Shown: positions 8,557-17,011, counted from the first letter of the stretch. The stretch: DNA of 48,875 nucleotides from Gammaproteobacteria bacterium (GCA_021773365.1 JAJFKF010000015.1:1-48875), one strand, 5' to 3'. Notes: generated by a model not told the origin, from the letters alone. Numbers and translations are program-made.

Positions 8557-9975
8557 ATGATTAGCGTGCCAGCTGATCTGCATCAAGGCAACGCACCCGA
8601 GGCGCGGCACACTGCCGCCATGGATGCGATTCCGCCCATTGATGCCGGGCTGCTGCGCCGCTATGAGCGGCCGCATGGGCGCGATCCTCTGTGTCTCATC
8701 GCACCGCTGCTTGACGCGCGGTTTGACGAGGCACAGCTGCGCAGCGAGATCAGTCGCAGCAACGCGGACCCGATTCCGCGGGAGTTGTCGCTGTATGTGC
8801 ATGTGCCGTATTGCTTCCGTCCGCGTCTCTGCTGTTTCGGCGCACAGGTCATCAGTAGTCGCAGCCACGGCAGGGGCAGCCCCTACGTCGAACGGCTGGT
8901 GCGTGAGATCGGCCTTCTGGGCCGGCTGTTCGACCGTGACCGTGATGTCGTGCAGCTGCATCTGGGCGGCGGGAGCACGAACTTCATTTCGTCACCGGAC
9001 ATGAGCGCACTCATGGACAGTCTGGAGCACCAATTTCACTTTGGTCCCGACATCCGCCGCGAGTTTCTCATCGAGCTCGATCCGCAGTTTCTCGAGCCGG
9101 GAGAGGTGCAAGCATATGCCGACCTGGGTTTCAATCAGGTCAGCCTGGGGGTACAGGAGTTCGACCCCGTGGTTCAGCGCGCCGTCAACCACGCCCAGAG
9201 CGCCGAACAGATGCTGCGCGCCTTCGATGCGTGCCGCGACAGCAGCTTTCGCTCGGTCAACGTGGACCTGCTTTATGGCAGGTCCGGACAAACCCCGGCA
9301 GGCTTCGCACGCACACTCGATACCGTGCTTGCTGCGCGACCCGATCGCCTGACCGTCTATAACTATTCCCGCCTGCCGGAAGCCAGCAGAGCACAGAATC
9401 ATGGCGACACGGCGCAATCACCGGACGCGGAACTCAAACTGGAGCTGCTGCGCCTGGCACTCGATAGGCTGTCCGCCGCCGGTTACCGTCACATCGGTAT
9501 GGAGCACTTCGCGCTGCCGGAGGACAGTTTGGCGCGCGCGCAGACTGCAGGCAAGCTGCAGCGGAGTTTCGCAGGTTACACCACCCACGCACGGTGCGAC
9601 CTCATTGGATTGGGCGTGAGTGCCATAAGCCACATCGGCGACAGCTTCAGTCAGAACCTGCGCGATCTGCCCGCATGGGAACGCACGCTGGACGAGGGTC
9701 GCCTGGCTCTTTGGCGCGGAGCAGTGCTCGACGAGGGTGAAATCCTGCGCAGCGAGATCCTCCAGGAGCTGATATGCCGGGGAGAAATCGACGTGGCCGG
9801 GATTGAATGCCGGCATGATATTGACTTCGCGGAGTACTTTGCCGCGACGCTGACGGAACTGCGGCCGCTGGTTGCGGGCGGACTGGTCACCATCGAGCCG
9901 GGTCGGATTGCCGCCACGTCGCGGGGGCGGCTGTTCATGCGTATCATAGCCATGTGTTTCGAAAACAAGCCATAG
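8557..9975 (+). CDS. HemN-like radical-SAM family protein with degenerate cluster motif
   Basis: The whole length aligns by eye with oxygen-independent coproporphyrinogen III oxidase. Shared features include SLYVHVPYC, ELDPQFLEP, GFNQVSLGVQEF, VNVDLLYG, a GMEHFALPEDSLARAQ stretch, FAGYTTH, LIGLGVSAISHIGDS and the terminal IAMCFE. Several family-defining positions are altered. The CX3CX2C cluster motif reads C86-X5-C92-C93, so the middle Cys is Arg. GGGTPT reads GGGSTN, YGLPxQT reads YGRSGQT, and the usual GPRYTSYPTA near the N-terminus is absent. The first and third cysteine positions are retained. It may be a diverged HemN with changed cluster ligation or a paralogue with another role. A second ATG at 8620 is a possible start. 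Its end overlaps the fnr start by 22 bp. Confidence 0.85.
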   Translation: MISVPADLHQGNAPEARHTAAMDAIPPIDAGLLRRYERPHGRDPLCLIAPLLDARFDEAQLRSEISRSNADPIPRELSLYVHVPYCFRPRLCCFGAQVISSRSHGRGSPYVERLVREIGLLGRLFDRDRDVVQLHLGGGSTNFISSPDMSALMDSLEHQFHFGPDIRREFLIELDPQFLEPGEVQAYADLGFNQVSLGVQEFDPVVQRAVNHAQSAEQMLRAFDACRDSSFRSVNVDLLYGRSGQTPAGFARTLDTVLAARPDRLTVYNYSRLPEASRAQNHGDTAQSPDAELKLELLRLALDRLSAAGYRHIGMEHFALPEDSLARAQTAGKLQRSFAGYTTHARCDLIGLGVSAISHIGDSFSQNLRDLPAWERTLDEGRLALWRGAVLDEGEILRSEILQELICRGEIDVAGIECRHDIDFAEYFAATLTELRPLVAGGLVTIEPGRIAATSRGRLFMRIIAMCFENKP

Positions 9976-10685
9976 CAGACGACGGCAACGAATTCAGGTT
10001 CTGCAGCACCTGCGCCTTCTCGGCCGCCTGCATGGAAAACGGCTATGACAAAAGCCAGCTGCGTGACCTGCACATGCTGGTTGAACACATCGGCCCCTTT
10101 CGGGAGGGTACGCACCTGTTCCGCGAGGGCGATGCCTTCAACGCCATTGCCGCGGTGCGCGGTGGCACAGTCAAGACCTATGTCACCGACACCGCTGGCC
10201 GGGAGCAGGTTCAGGGCTTTTTCCTGCCCGGCGAGGTGATCGGGCTGAACGCGATCTCCAGCAACCGATACCCGTGCAACGCGGTCGCCCTCGATGCCGT
10301 GACACTTTGTCGATTCTCGTTTCCGAACATCGCCGCCCTGGCGCGGCGCCTGCCCGGTCTGCAAGAGCACCTGTTTCGCCTGTTGAGCCAGGACATTGGC
10401 AAGGCTGCGCTCCTGGCCGGCAACTACACCACAGACGAACGCATGGCAGCGTTCCTGCTCACTCTTTCGCGGCGCTATGCCGCACGCGGTTTTTCAGCTC
10501 ACCGCTTCTGCCTCACCATGAGTCGCACGGACATCGCCAACTATCTGCGGCTGGCACCGGAGACCATCAGCCGTGTGCTTCGCCGCTTCCAGGATGAGGG
10601 ACTGATCAAGGTGGAGCGCCGTGAGCTGACGCTGACCGACGCAGCACGGATTGAGGAACTGGCGCGCGCCGTCCTGCGCGGCTGA
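9954..10685 (+). CDS. fnr: FNR/ANR-type oxygen-sensing transcriptional regulator
   Basis: This CRP/FNR-superfamily protein of 243 residues has the [4Fe-4S] ligand set of true FNR: C17, C20 and C26 (CSTCAFSAAC) plus C119 (AVTLCRF). The effector domain (EGTHLFREGDAFNAIAAVRGG) is followed by a helix-turn-helix whose recognition helix reads ETISRVLRRF; E203, S206 and R207 match the TTGAT-reading residues of E. coli FNR. It should activate anaerobic genes, with the nirK-nnrS boxes as obvious candidates. It starts inside the hemN 3' end (22-bp overlap) and so is translated from the same message. Confidence 0.95.
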   Translation: MFRKQAIADDGNEFRFCSTCAFSAACMENGYDKSQLRDLHMLVEHIGPFREGTHLFREGDAFNAIAAVRGGTVKTYVTDTAGREQVQGFFLPGEVIGLNAISSNRYPCNAVALDAVTLCRFSFPNIAALARRLPGLQEHLFRLLSQDIGKAALLAGNYTTDERMAAFLLTLSRRYAARGFSAHRFCLTMSRTDIANYLRLAPETISRVLRRFQDEGLIKVERRELTLTDAARIEELARAVLRG

Positions 10686-10777
10686 TCGGGACCGGGGTAT
10701 ACCCATCCGGGAAAGTCCACGAATGGAAACACATCAGCCGAAGGACGCCGCCAGCGCACGCACCTGACAGCCTGGAA

Positions 10778-11176
10778 ATGATCGAGCTCTACCCGCAAAT
10801 CAAACATCTGCACATCCTGATGGTAACGCTCAGCGGCACGCTGTTCGCGATGCGTGGCGCCGGCGTGCTGCTGCACGGACGCTGGCCCATGTCCCGACTC
10901 GCGCGCTGGGCCAGCTACGCCATCGACACGACATTACTCACTACAGCACTCATGCTTCTCACAATTCTTCCGTGGACCGCATTCTCCAACGGCTGGCTGG
11001 CCGTAAAGCTGACTCTGCTGGTGGCGTATATCGTCCTTGGTACTTTTGCATTGAAGCGCGCTCGCAGCATGCGTACTCGCGCCATTCTATTTGCATTGGC
11101 ACTGCTGACTTACGGATGGATGATCACCAGTGCGCGAGCTCATCATCCGATGGGGATCTTCGCGACATTGCATTGA
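10778..11176 (+). CDS. SirB2-family membrane protein
   Basis: The protein has 132 residues and four transmembrane helices, with the family features HILMVTLSGTLFAMRG and a C-terminal SARAHHPMG. SirB2 proteins are widespread in proteobacteria; the Salmonella name reflects an indirect effect on invasion genes, and the molecular function is unknown. It lies 92 bp after fnr on the same strand. No strong ribosome site precedes the ATG. Confidence 0.75.
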   Translation: MIELYPQIKHLHILMVTLSGTLFAMRGAGVLLHGRWPMSRLARWASYAIDTTLLTTALMLLTILPWTAFSNGWLAVKLTLLVAYIVLGTFALKRARSMRTRAILFALALLTYGWMITSARAHHPMGIFATLH

Positions 11177-11192
11177 TCGACGAAACATCAGC

Positions 11193-11208
11193 GCCCATCG
11201 CGGTGGGC
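11193..11208 (+). terminator. Weak hairpin after sirB2
   Basis: GCCCA-TCGCGG-TGGGC can form a 5-bp GC-rich stem 16 bp beyond the SirB2 stop, followed within a few bases by TTTT. It may end the nnrS-hemN-fnr-sirB2 message, but the stem is short. The remaining stretch to 11320 shows nothing else I can support. Confidence 0.25.
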
Positions 11209-11320
11209 TGACTTTTCCAGGCCAGTCACTCTCGACTTCTTTCTCGACCTTGCTAACCTCAACTGTTCCGTCCGGAATGGCAGCCGCTTGGCTCTATTTG
11301 TTACTGCACCATCGAGCGGA

Positions 11321-11623
11321 TTACGCAGCCTTATGAAGAAGTTTTACTTGACGCACCTGCTTTTTCATCCGCGCCCCAGCCTCCTTCAAGTCATAGTCCA
11401 TCTGAAGATTCAGCCAGTATTCGGGGGTTTGGCCAAGCGCCTTACCGAACAGAAGCGCAACCTCTGCCGTTACCGGACGAGTGCCGTGGATAATATGGGA
11501 AACGCGCATCTTCGAGACACCCAGCGCCCGCGCGAAATCAGCCTGGGAGATTTCCAGCCCCCCCAGAACCTCCTCCAGGAACTCACCCGGATGAACAGCC
11601 GGCAAACCATTGTGTTGCGTCAT
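11321..11623 (-). CDS. higA: HigA-family antitoxin (XRE helix-turn-helix)
   Basis: The protein of about 100 residues starts MTQHNGLPAVHPGEFLEEV and carries a HigA-type XRE domain (ISQADFARALGVSKMRVSHII) followed by TPEYWLNLQMDYDL, the usual HigA ending. An ATG at 11623 with GGAG and AGG upstream would give the normal antitoxin. The frame is also open through this ATG to the HigB remnant upstream, so a longer fusion could be made. No complete toxin partner is present. The protein could still repress its own promoter or antagonise a HigB encoded elsewhere. Confidence 0.85.
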   Translation of the reverse strand: MTQHNGLPAVHPGEFLEEVLGGLEISQADFARALGVSKMRVSHIIHGTRPVTAEVALLFGKALGQTPEYWLNLQMDYDLKEAGARMKKQVRQVKLLHKAA

Positions 11624-11758
11624 AACCTGTAACTCCGTGGCGGCATTCACCTGCAACAGGCGCCTGACCGCGCGAGCCCGAATATCTGGTGGCAGCCGCC
11701 GCGCCCTGCCTGTACGGAAGAACTCCTCGGTTTCGGCGCTGGCGAACGTCCTTATCAC
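11624..11758 (-). pseudogene. 5' remnant of higB toxin fused in frame to higA
   Basis: From the GTG at 11758, 45 codons read VIRTFASAETEEFFRTGRAR, then RLPPDIRARAVRRL and NAATEL. That is the N-terminal half of HigB (RelE/ParE-fold mRNA interferase). The second half, which normally carries the catalytic residues (GDRxGQHSIRINDQWRICF and EIVDYH in homologues), is missing, and the frame passes straight into higA. A deletion of roughly 50 codons is the simplest explanation. The toxin should be inactive. Confidence 0.7.
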
Positions 11759-11767
11759 GAAGGTATC

Positions 11768-11784
11768 GTAAACGTTCCGTTTAC
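11768..11784. promoter_or_regulatory. Perfect inverted repeat, probable HigA operator
   Basis: GTAAACG-TTC-CGTTTAC has 7-bp perfect arms and lies 10 bp upstream of the old higB GTG start. This is where HigA dimers usually bind to autorepress the operon. That it is intact suggests HigA may still be regulated. Binding is inferred from position and symmetry only. Confidence 0.55.
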
Positions 11785-11819
11785 GCGAATCAATTCGTTG
11801 AGACATGGGCGGGTGGAAA

Positions 11820-11895
<76 letters not shown>

Positions 11896-11949
11896 GACCT
11901 GTGACCGGCTGGCGGGCGCGGGTACGCGCCGCGCGGGACCGGCATGCTA

Positions 11950-13617
11950 TCACAGCAGCCCCGCGCTCCTCGGCACCCGCACCACCACCGTCCCGGCGAT
12001 CTTGTCATGCCAGGCCTGGCGCTGGCCGTCGAAGGCGATCCACAGGAATCCCAGCCCTGCCGCAGCCAGCGACAGGAAGCAGCCCAGTGCGCGCACGATG
12101 GCGGTGGCCCAGTCAACGGGCCGATCATCAACCCGGACCACCTGCAGCTGGAAAACGATGCCACCGATGGTTGTGCCGCGCAGTTGCCACATCGCCGCGC
12201 CGTAGATCGCCAGCAGCAGCAGCCAGCCACCACCGAGGGTGGGCAGGAAGGCGAATACGATTCCCACCAGGATGACATCGATTGCCAACGCACCCATGCG
12301 CACCCAGAAACCGGCACGCGGCAGGCTGGCAAGGGCGGCGGTTGCAGCAACCGTGGTCTCAGGACCGGCAGCCGTACCTGCAGTGGTATTGGCGGTCGTA
12401 TCGGCGGCCGTATCCGCAGGCCCGGAACCTGCGCCTGCGGCGGCAGACGCGGCTGCGTTGTCAGCCTGCGCGCCACCGCCCGCGGAGGGCGATGCAGACG
12501 GTGGCGGCGCCACCGCGTCGCTGCCGCCATTGCCGCCCCTGGCGCGCGCCATAAGAATAAGCGTGTAGACGACCACGCCCAGCCCGAGGATGCCCAGCAG
12601 CTTGTAGACAATGAAGCCCAGGATTGGCACCAGGTACAGCGCTAGGACAATGATGCCGCCCAGCAGCACGGCCATTGCGGTATGCGCCAGCGGACTGTTG
12701 CCAAACAAACCGATGATACGACGGCCGATGAGCGCCAGCATCACCACCTTGCCGAACAGGCCGGCGCAGAACAGGGAAAAGCCCAAGAAGGGAATCAGGG
12801 CGATACCAACGACGGTGACCAGCAGCAAAACAAACATCAGCGGCGTGAGCAGCATTGCAAGTAATGCGGCCAGCACAGACCGGCCCGGTCGCGTCTCGAA
12901 GGTCTGCGCGCAACGATCCACCGCGCCACGGAACACAAACGCCATCAGCACGTACAGCGCCAGAAAGCCCAGGGCCACCCACCAGGCCCAGCCCAGTCCG
13001 GGTGCAAGCGCCAGCGGGCGGCCGTACATGACGCATTCGCGGAACCAGATTCGCAAACCCTCGAAGCCGCTGATCTGGCCCGTGGCCACCAGCTGCGTCC
13101 CGCCGGCGATCTGCGCCAAGGCGTCGCGCTCAAGCGTGCCGCCCACCACCACCACCTCGCCACCGATGTCGGCCTGCGGGCCAAGCTCCATGCTGCCGAG
13201 CACCGCCACGGCATCGCCATCGATGCGGCTGTTGATGTACAGATTGCCGCCGATACTCACTACCGAGTCGCCCACCGGGCCGGTAACCCGTGAGTTGCCC
13301 ATTATGGACACCACCGCGTCATCCACCACACCAGCGCTGGTGACCGAGCCGAGAACGGCCACTACCGCATCGGCGTGTTCCCCCTCCGCCAGCATCGCAT
13401 CACGCCCGATGGACACTACGGCGTTGCCGCGGCTGTGCCGCCCATACCTGCGCGTGGTGACTTCCACCTCTGCGGCCTCCGTGCCCACCTGTTCCTGCTT
13501 CATCGCGGGAATACCGACCGGCGATGTGCCAGCAGGCGGTTCGCTGTCCTGCGCCAGGACCGCGGTGCAAATTAGCGCCAGAATGGAAAGCAGAACTCGG
13601 CGAATTGCAGTACTCAT
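11950..13617 (-). CDS. Membrane protein: polymer-forming (bactofilin-like) repeat domain fused to membrane segments and a C-terminal RDD domain
   Basis: The protein has 555 residues. A signal peptide (ending VLAQ) is followed by about 130 residues of short beta repeats (VVSIGRDAMLAEGEHADAVV, then GDSVVSIGGNLYI and GDAVAVLGSMEL), as in bactofilin/polymer-forming domains. Next come several membrane helices (about 210-365), a long Ala/Thr/Gly/Pro-rich linker (about 370-430) and an RDD domain (AGFWVRMGALAIDVILV; TIGGIVFQLQVVR; WHDKIAGTVVV). The start ATG overlaps the upstream stop by 4 bp. It is the last of a three-gene operon led by an ECF sigma factor, so it may be an envelope-stress output or a regulator of that sigma factor. 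The function is unknown. Confidence 0.75.
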   Translation of the reverse strand: MSTAIRRVLLSILALICTAVLAQDSEPPAGTSPVGIPAMKQEQVGTEAAEVEVTTRRYGRHSRGNAVVSIGRDAMLAEGEHADAVVAVLGSVTSAGVVDDAVVSIMGNSRVTGPVGDSVVSIGGNLYINSRIDGDAVAVLGSMELGPQADIGGEVVVVGGTLERDALAQIAGGTQLVATGQISGFEGLRIWFRECVMYGRPLALAPGLGWAWWVALGFLALYVLMAFVFRGAVDRCAQTFETRPGRSVLAALLAMLLTPLMFVLLLVTVVGIALIPFLGFSLFCAGLFGKVVMLALIGRRIIGLFGNSPLAHTAMAVLLGGIIVLALYLVPILGFIVYKLLGILGLGVVVYTLILMARARGGNGGSDAVAPPPSASPSAGGGAQADNAAASAAAGAGSGPADTAADTTANTTAGTAAGPETTVAATAALASLPRAGFWVRMGALAIDVILVGIVFAFLPTLGGGWLLLLAIYGAAMWQLRGTTIGGIVFQLQVVRVDDRPVDWATAIVRALGCFLSLAAAGLGFLWIAFDGQRQAWHDKIAGTVVVRVPRSAGLL

Positions 13618-14069
13618 TTATATAGCGTCCTGTAGGCGGCTGCGCCGAGCCCGAAGAAGGCGGCATACAACGTCACCCCTGCGAAGGCAACGGCAATCAG
13701 CCAGTGCATGGGAATACTCTCAAACAAAAATGCGCCGGTGCGGGTGATGGGCGCGAAAACCCTGCCGGCGGTTTCCAGCTGCGACACCGGCAGGACATCC
13801 GCCAGCGACACGGCCTGAATCGATCCGATCAGCCAGGCCGTGACCCCGATGGCCGTCTTCACCAGGCCGGCACACACCAGCAGAAATGCCACACGCGGCA
13901 GCAGCGGCCAGCGCAGAAAGCCTTGCTGCCACCACGGGCGTGCCGCGCGGTCGCCGATCTCCGCCAGCACCCGCGCCTGCAAGGTTGCCGGTGCATGCAG
14001 TGAAGGCTGGCCGCGCAATGTGCGCTGGATCAGTCGCTCTAATGCCATCTGTTCCTGCTCGTTTGTCAT
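13614..14069 (-). CDS. Small membrane protein, candidate anti-sigma factor
   Basis: This 151-residue protein has a charged cytoplasmic N-terminus (MTNEQEQMALERLIQRTLRG) with two or three membrane helices (about 55-80 and 115-145). It overlaps the sigma gene upstream (ATGA, 14066-14069) and the RDD-fusion gene downstream (ATGA, 13614-13617). No zinc-binding HX3CX2C anti-sigma motif is visible. The anti-sigma role is inferred only from genomic position and topology. Confidence 0.6.
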   Translation of the reverse strand: MTNEQEQMALERLIQRTLRGQPSLHAPATLQARVLAEIGDRAARPWWQQGFLRWPLLPRVAFLLVCAGLVKTAIGVTAWLIGSIQAVSLADVLPVSQLETAGRVFAPITRTGAFLFESIPMHWLIAVAFAGVTLYAAFFGLGAAAYRTLYK

Positions 14070-14614
14070 TGCATCAGGCTCATGGCCAGCGCCGTGCGGG
14101 CGCGGGAAATATCGGTCTTGACCTTTGCCAGCGAGATCTGCAGCTTCTCGGCGATCTGCTGATAGGACATCGCCTCGAAGTGATACAGCACCAGCGGCAC
14201 CCGCCGGTGCGTGGGCAACTGCTGGATGGCCGCCTCCACCCGCGCCTGGCGCTCCTGTCCCTCGACCTCATCGAGCAGGGTTTCCGGCACCGCAAAGGGC
14301 AGTTCGCCCGCCTCGTCTTCCGCGTCCGCCGCCCGGCCCATTTCAGAAAAGAACCGCCAGCGACGCCGGTAGCGGGACAGGTGATTGAGGCTGAGATTGG
14401 TGGTCACGGTCTTCAGCCAGCCACCGGCCTGGGCGCTGCCGCGAATGCGGTCAAAGTGCTCCCAGGCCTTGAGGAATACCTGCTGGGCGATGTCCTCGGC
14501 ATGGCTGGGATCGCCGCTGAGCCGCGCGGCGGTGCTGTAGACCATATCCTGATAGGCACGCATGAACATCGTGAATTCGCCTGGACAGCTGGGTTTCTCG
14601 GTTGGCTTGGACAC
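14066..14614 (-). CDS. ECF RNA polymerase sigma factor
   Basis: Region 2 is clear (YQDMVYSTAARLSGDPSHAE, then DIAQQVFLKAWEHFDRIRG and GWLKTVTTNLSLNHLSRYRRR), and so is region 4 (IQQLPTHRRVPLVLYHFEAMSYQQIAEKLQISLAKVKTDISRAR). The upstream-most in-frame start is a GTG at 14614 without an obvious ribosome site. Starting at a later Met would cut close to region 2, so the GTG is kept. It leads an operon with a small membrane protein and a bactofilin/RDD fusion, all overlapping by 4 bp. It is unlike the FecI-type sigma factors elsewhere in the window. Confidence 0.88.
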   Translation of the reverse strand: MSKPTEKPSCPGEFTMFMRAYQDMVYSTAARLSGDPSHAEDIAQQVFLKAWEHFDRIRGSAQAGGWLKTVTTNLSLNHLSRYRRRWRFFSEMGRAADAEDEAGELPFAVPETLLDEVEGQERQARVEAAIQQLPTHRRVPLVLYHFEAMSYQQIAEKLQISLAKVKTDISRARTALAMSLMQ

Positions 14615-14694
14615 TGGTTTCGATTCGCTTGATCCCAGAACCCCGATGTGACGGAAAAGTTGCGGCCGGCGGCGTGAAAGAGGACCGCAAGTAG

Positions 14695-14724
14695 TTGGTT
14701 GTTTACATTTCAGTCAGTTACAAT
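14695..14724 (+). promoter_or_regulatory. Promoter of tRNA-Ala
   Basis: A -35-like TTGGTT (14695-14700) and a good -10 TACAAT (14719-14724) are 18 bp apart. The -10 is followed by a GC-rich discriminator, and the tRNA begins 15 bp downstream. Confidence 0.5.
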
Positions 14725-14738
14725 GCCGCCCCTCGTGT

Positions 14739-14814
<76 letters not shown>

Positions 14815-14967
14815 ATTCCTCTACGGCGCCCTATCCCAGGCGCCCATCCCGATGCCCGGTGCGGTTCATCGCGCGGGCAACAGGCGGATCATACGCCCCC
14901 CCCTCTAGGTGGCCACGACATGACTGCACTCAGTGCGCGCCCCCTGCTATCCTCACCAGCATCCATC

Positions 14968-15648
14968 ATGAAATTGCTACTTATAGAAGACGACCTGCAG
15001 GCCGCCGAATACCTGGGCAAAAGCCTGAAGGACAGCGGCTACGATCTCGAGCACGCCGCTGACGGGCGCGAGGGCCTGCGCTGCGCCGGGAAACGCGGCT
15101 TCGACCTGATCATCGCCGACCGCGGCCTGCCCTACATCGATGGCCTGACCATCATCCAGACGCTGCGCAAACAGGGCGACCTCACTCCCGTGCTGATCCT
15201 CTCCGCGCTGGGCACGGTCGATGACCGCGTGCGCGGCCTGCGTGCCGGCGGCGATGACTATCTCACCAAACCCTTCGCCTTCTCGGAGCTGCTGGCACGC
15301 ATCGAGGCGCTGCTGCGGCGTGGCACTTCGTCCGGCGGCGAGGTCACGAAGCTGAAGGTTGCCGATCTGGAAATGGACCTGCTCGCCCGCCAGGTCACGC
15401 GCGCCGGCGCCGACATCGAGCTGACAACCAAGGAGTTTCAGCTGCTGGAGTACTTCATGCGCCGCCCCGGCCAGATACTCACCCGCACCATGCTGCTCGA
15501 AGGCGTCTGGGATCTGCATTTCGACCCTCAGACCAATGTCATCGACGTACACATGAGCCGCCTGCGGGGCGCCATCGACAAAGGCGCCGACAAGCCCCTG
15601 ATTCATACGGTACGCGGCGCCGGCTATGTCCTTCGCGAAGCATCTTAG
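14968..15648 (+). CDS. OmpR/PhoB-family response regulator
   Basis: The receiver domain starts at once (MKLLLIEDD), with phospho-acceptor D51 (IIADRGLP), switch residues around LILSA and K101 (YLTKPF). A winged-helix effector domain follows (LTTKEFQLLEYFMRRPGQIL to VRGAGYVL). I start at 14968 because the family begins there. An ATG at 14920 in the same frame would add 16 residues, and neither has a strong ribosome site. The 3' end overlaps the sensor kinase by 23 bp, so the two are coupled. The stimulus is unknown. Confidence 0.93.
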   Translation: MKLLLIEDDLQAAEYLGKSLKDSGYDLEHAADGREGLRCAGKRGFDLIIADRGLPYIDGLTIIQTLRKQGDLTPVLILSALGTVDDRVRGLRAGGDDYLTKPFAFSELLARIEALLRRGTSSGGEVTKLKVADLEMDLLARQVTRAGADIELTTKEFQLLEYFMRRPGQILTRTMLLEGVWDLHFDPQTNVIDVHMSRLRGAIDKGADKPLIHTVRGAGYVLREAS

Positions 15649-17011
15649 ACTGCTGCGACTGTCCTCCGCCCGCCTGGCCATTGCCTACATGGCTGTCTTC
15701 GGCGCGGGCATCTGCATCCTGCTGGCGCTGGTGTACTTCCTTACCGTGCGCGTGCTTGATCGCGAGACCGACGCCATCATCCAGGCCGAGTACAGCAGTC
15801 TCCATGATGACTTCCATCATGGCGGTGTCCCGCAGCTCATTCACACGCTGCGCCTGCGCATAGACGACTGGGGCCGCGCCAACACCATCTACCTGCTCGC
15901 CGATGCACGGGGAAAGCGCATCGCCGGCAACATCAGCCAGTGGCCGCGAGACGGCACCATGCGCGAGGGCTGGTTCGAGTTCAATATCGCCGAACGGGAG
16001 GATGGAAAAAGCGGCACCCATCCTGTGCGCGGACGCACGGTTCTGCTGCCGGGTGGCTACCTGCTGCTTGTCGGCCGCGATCTGATCGAACGCCAGCGTT
16101 TCTTCGAGAGCCTGCGCATGGCTCTGCTTGTCGGCGTCGGACTGTGCATTCTACTGGCGGCAGCGCTAGGCTTTGCCTACCGCTGGCGCGTACGGCGGCG
16201 GGTACTGGCGGTCGCCTCCACCTGTGAATCGGTCATGGGTGGCGACCTGTCCCTGCGGCTGATGCTGGACGGTTCGCATGATGAATTCGACGAACTGGCC
16301 ACGGCGGTCAACCGCATGCTCGAGCGCATCGAACAACAGACCAACACCCTGCGTACGACTTTCGACAGTGCCGCGCACGACCTGCGCGCGCCGCTGTACC
16401 GGGCGCGCGTGCGTCTGGAAGACACCCTGGAGCACGCTGACGTGGGCTCCGCGGTGCGCGCCACCATGGAGGCGACCATCGGCGAGCTTGAACGCGTACA
16501 ACGCACGCTCGGCACCCTGCTGCAGATTGCACAGGCCGAGGGCCAGGAGTCGCATGCCGCCGCCGATCCGATCGACCTGGCCAACCTGGCCCACGAGCTG
16601 GTGGAACTGTATCAGCCCGAGGCCAGCGCCCGGCGACTGGAACTGCACTGCGAGGTGCCGCCGACGGTCATGATCCGTGGCAACCGTCAGTTGTTCGCCC
16701 AGGCGCTGGTCAACCTGCTGGAGAACTCATTCAAGTACGTACCTGCGGGCGGACGGATCGAGGTCAGGGTCAGCGCCGCCGCCGACGCGGTCACGCTGGA
16801 AGTGGGCGATGACGGCCCCGGCATACCCGAGGCACAGCGCACCGAGATCCTCAAACCCTTCGTGCGGCTGCAGCGCGATCACGAACAACTCGGCAGCGGT
16901 CTCGGACTCAGCCTGGTGGCCGCGGTGATGCGCATGCATCGCGCCACACTGGAACTGCTGGACAACAAACCGGGACTGCTGGTGCGCTGCCGGATCGCGA
17001 CAGCCTCCTGA
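15626..17011 (+). CDS. Sensor histidine kinase, partner of the upstream response regulator
   Basis: The 461-residue protein has two membrane helices (about 17-41 and 165-188) around a periplasmic sensor region, then HAMP (about 190-240). HisKA follows with H251 (DSAAHDLRAPL). The ATPase domain has the N box (NLLENSFKY), G1 (DDGPGIP) and G2 (GSGLGLSLV). The start lies inside the end of the response regulator, as in many two-component pairs. The QseC/TctE-like order suggests an envelope signal, but the ligand cannot be told. Confidence 0.93.
   Translation: MSFAKHLRLLRLSSARLAIAYMAVFGAGICILLALVYFLTVRVLDRETDAIIQAEYSSLHDDFHHGGVPQLIHTLRLRIDDWGRANTIYLLADARGKRIAGNISQWPRDGTMREGWFEFNIAEREDGKSGTHPVRGRTVLLPGGYLLLVGRDLIERQRFFESLRMALLVGVGLCILLAAALGFAYRWRVRRRVLAVASTCESVMGGDLSLRLMLDGSHDEFDELATAVNRMLERIEQQTNTLRTTFDSAAHDLRAPLYRARVRLEDTLEHADVGSAVRATMEATIGELERVQRTLGTLLQIAQAEGQESHAAADPIDLANLAHELVELYQPEASARRLELHCEVPPTVMIRGNRQLFAQALVNLLENSFKYVPAGGRIEVRVSAAADAVTLEVGDDGPGIPEAQRTEILKPFVRLQRDHEQLGSGLGLSLVAAVMRMHRATLELLDNKPGLLVRCRIATAS

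Noticed and set aside
8800-8850. A compensated frameshift explaining the odd HemN cysteine motif.
   Set aside because: Neither alternative frame across the motif gives CX3CX2C or HemN-like residues.
11321-11806. A functional HigBA toxin-antitoxin pair.
   Set aside because: The toxin lacks its catalytic half and is continuous with the antitoxin.
14702-14724. TTTACA as the -35 of the tRNA-Ala promoter.
   Set aside because: It would be only 11 bp from the -10; TTGGTT at 14695 has an 18-bp spacing.
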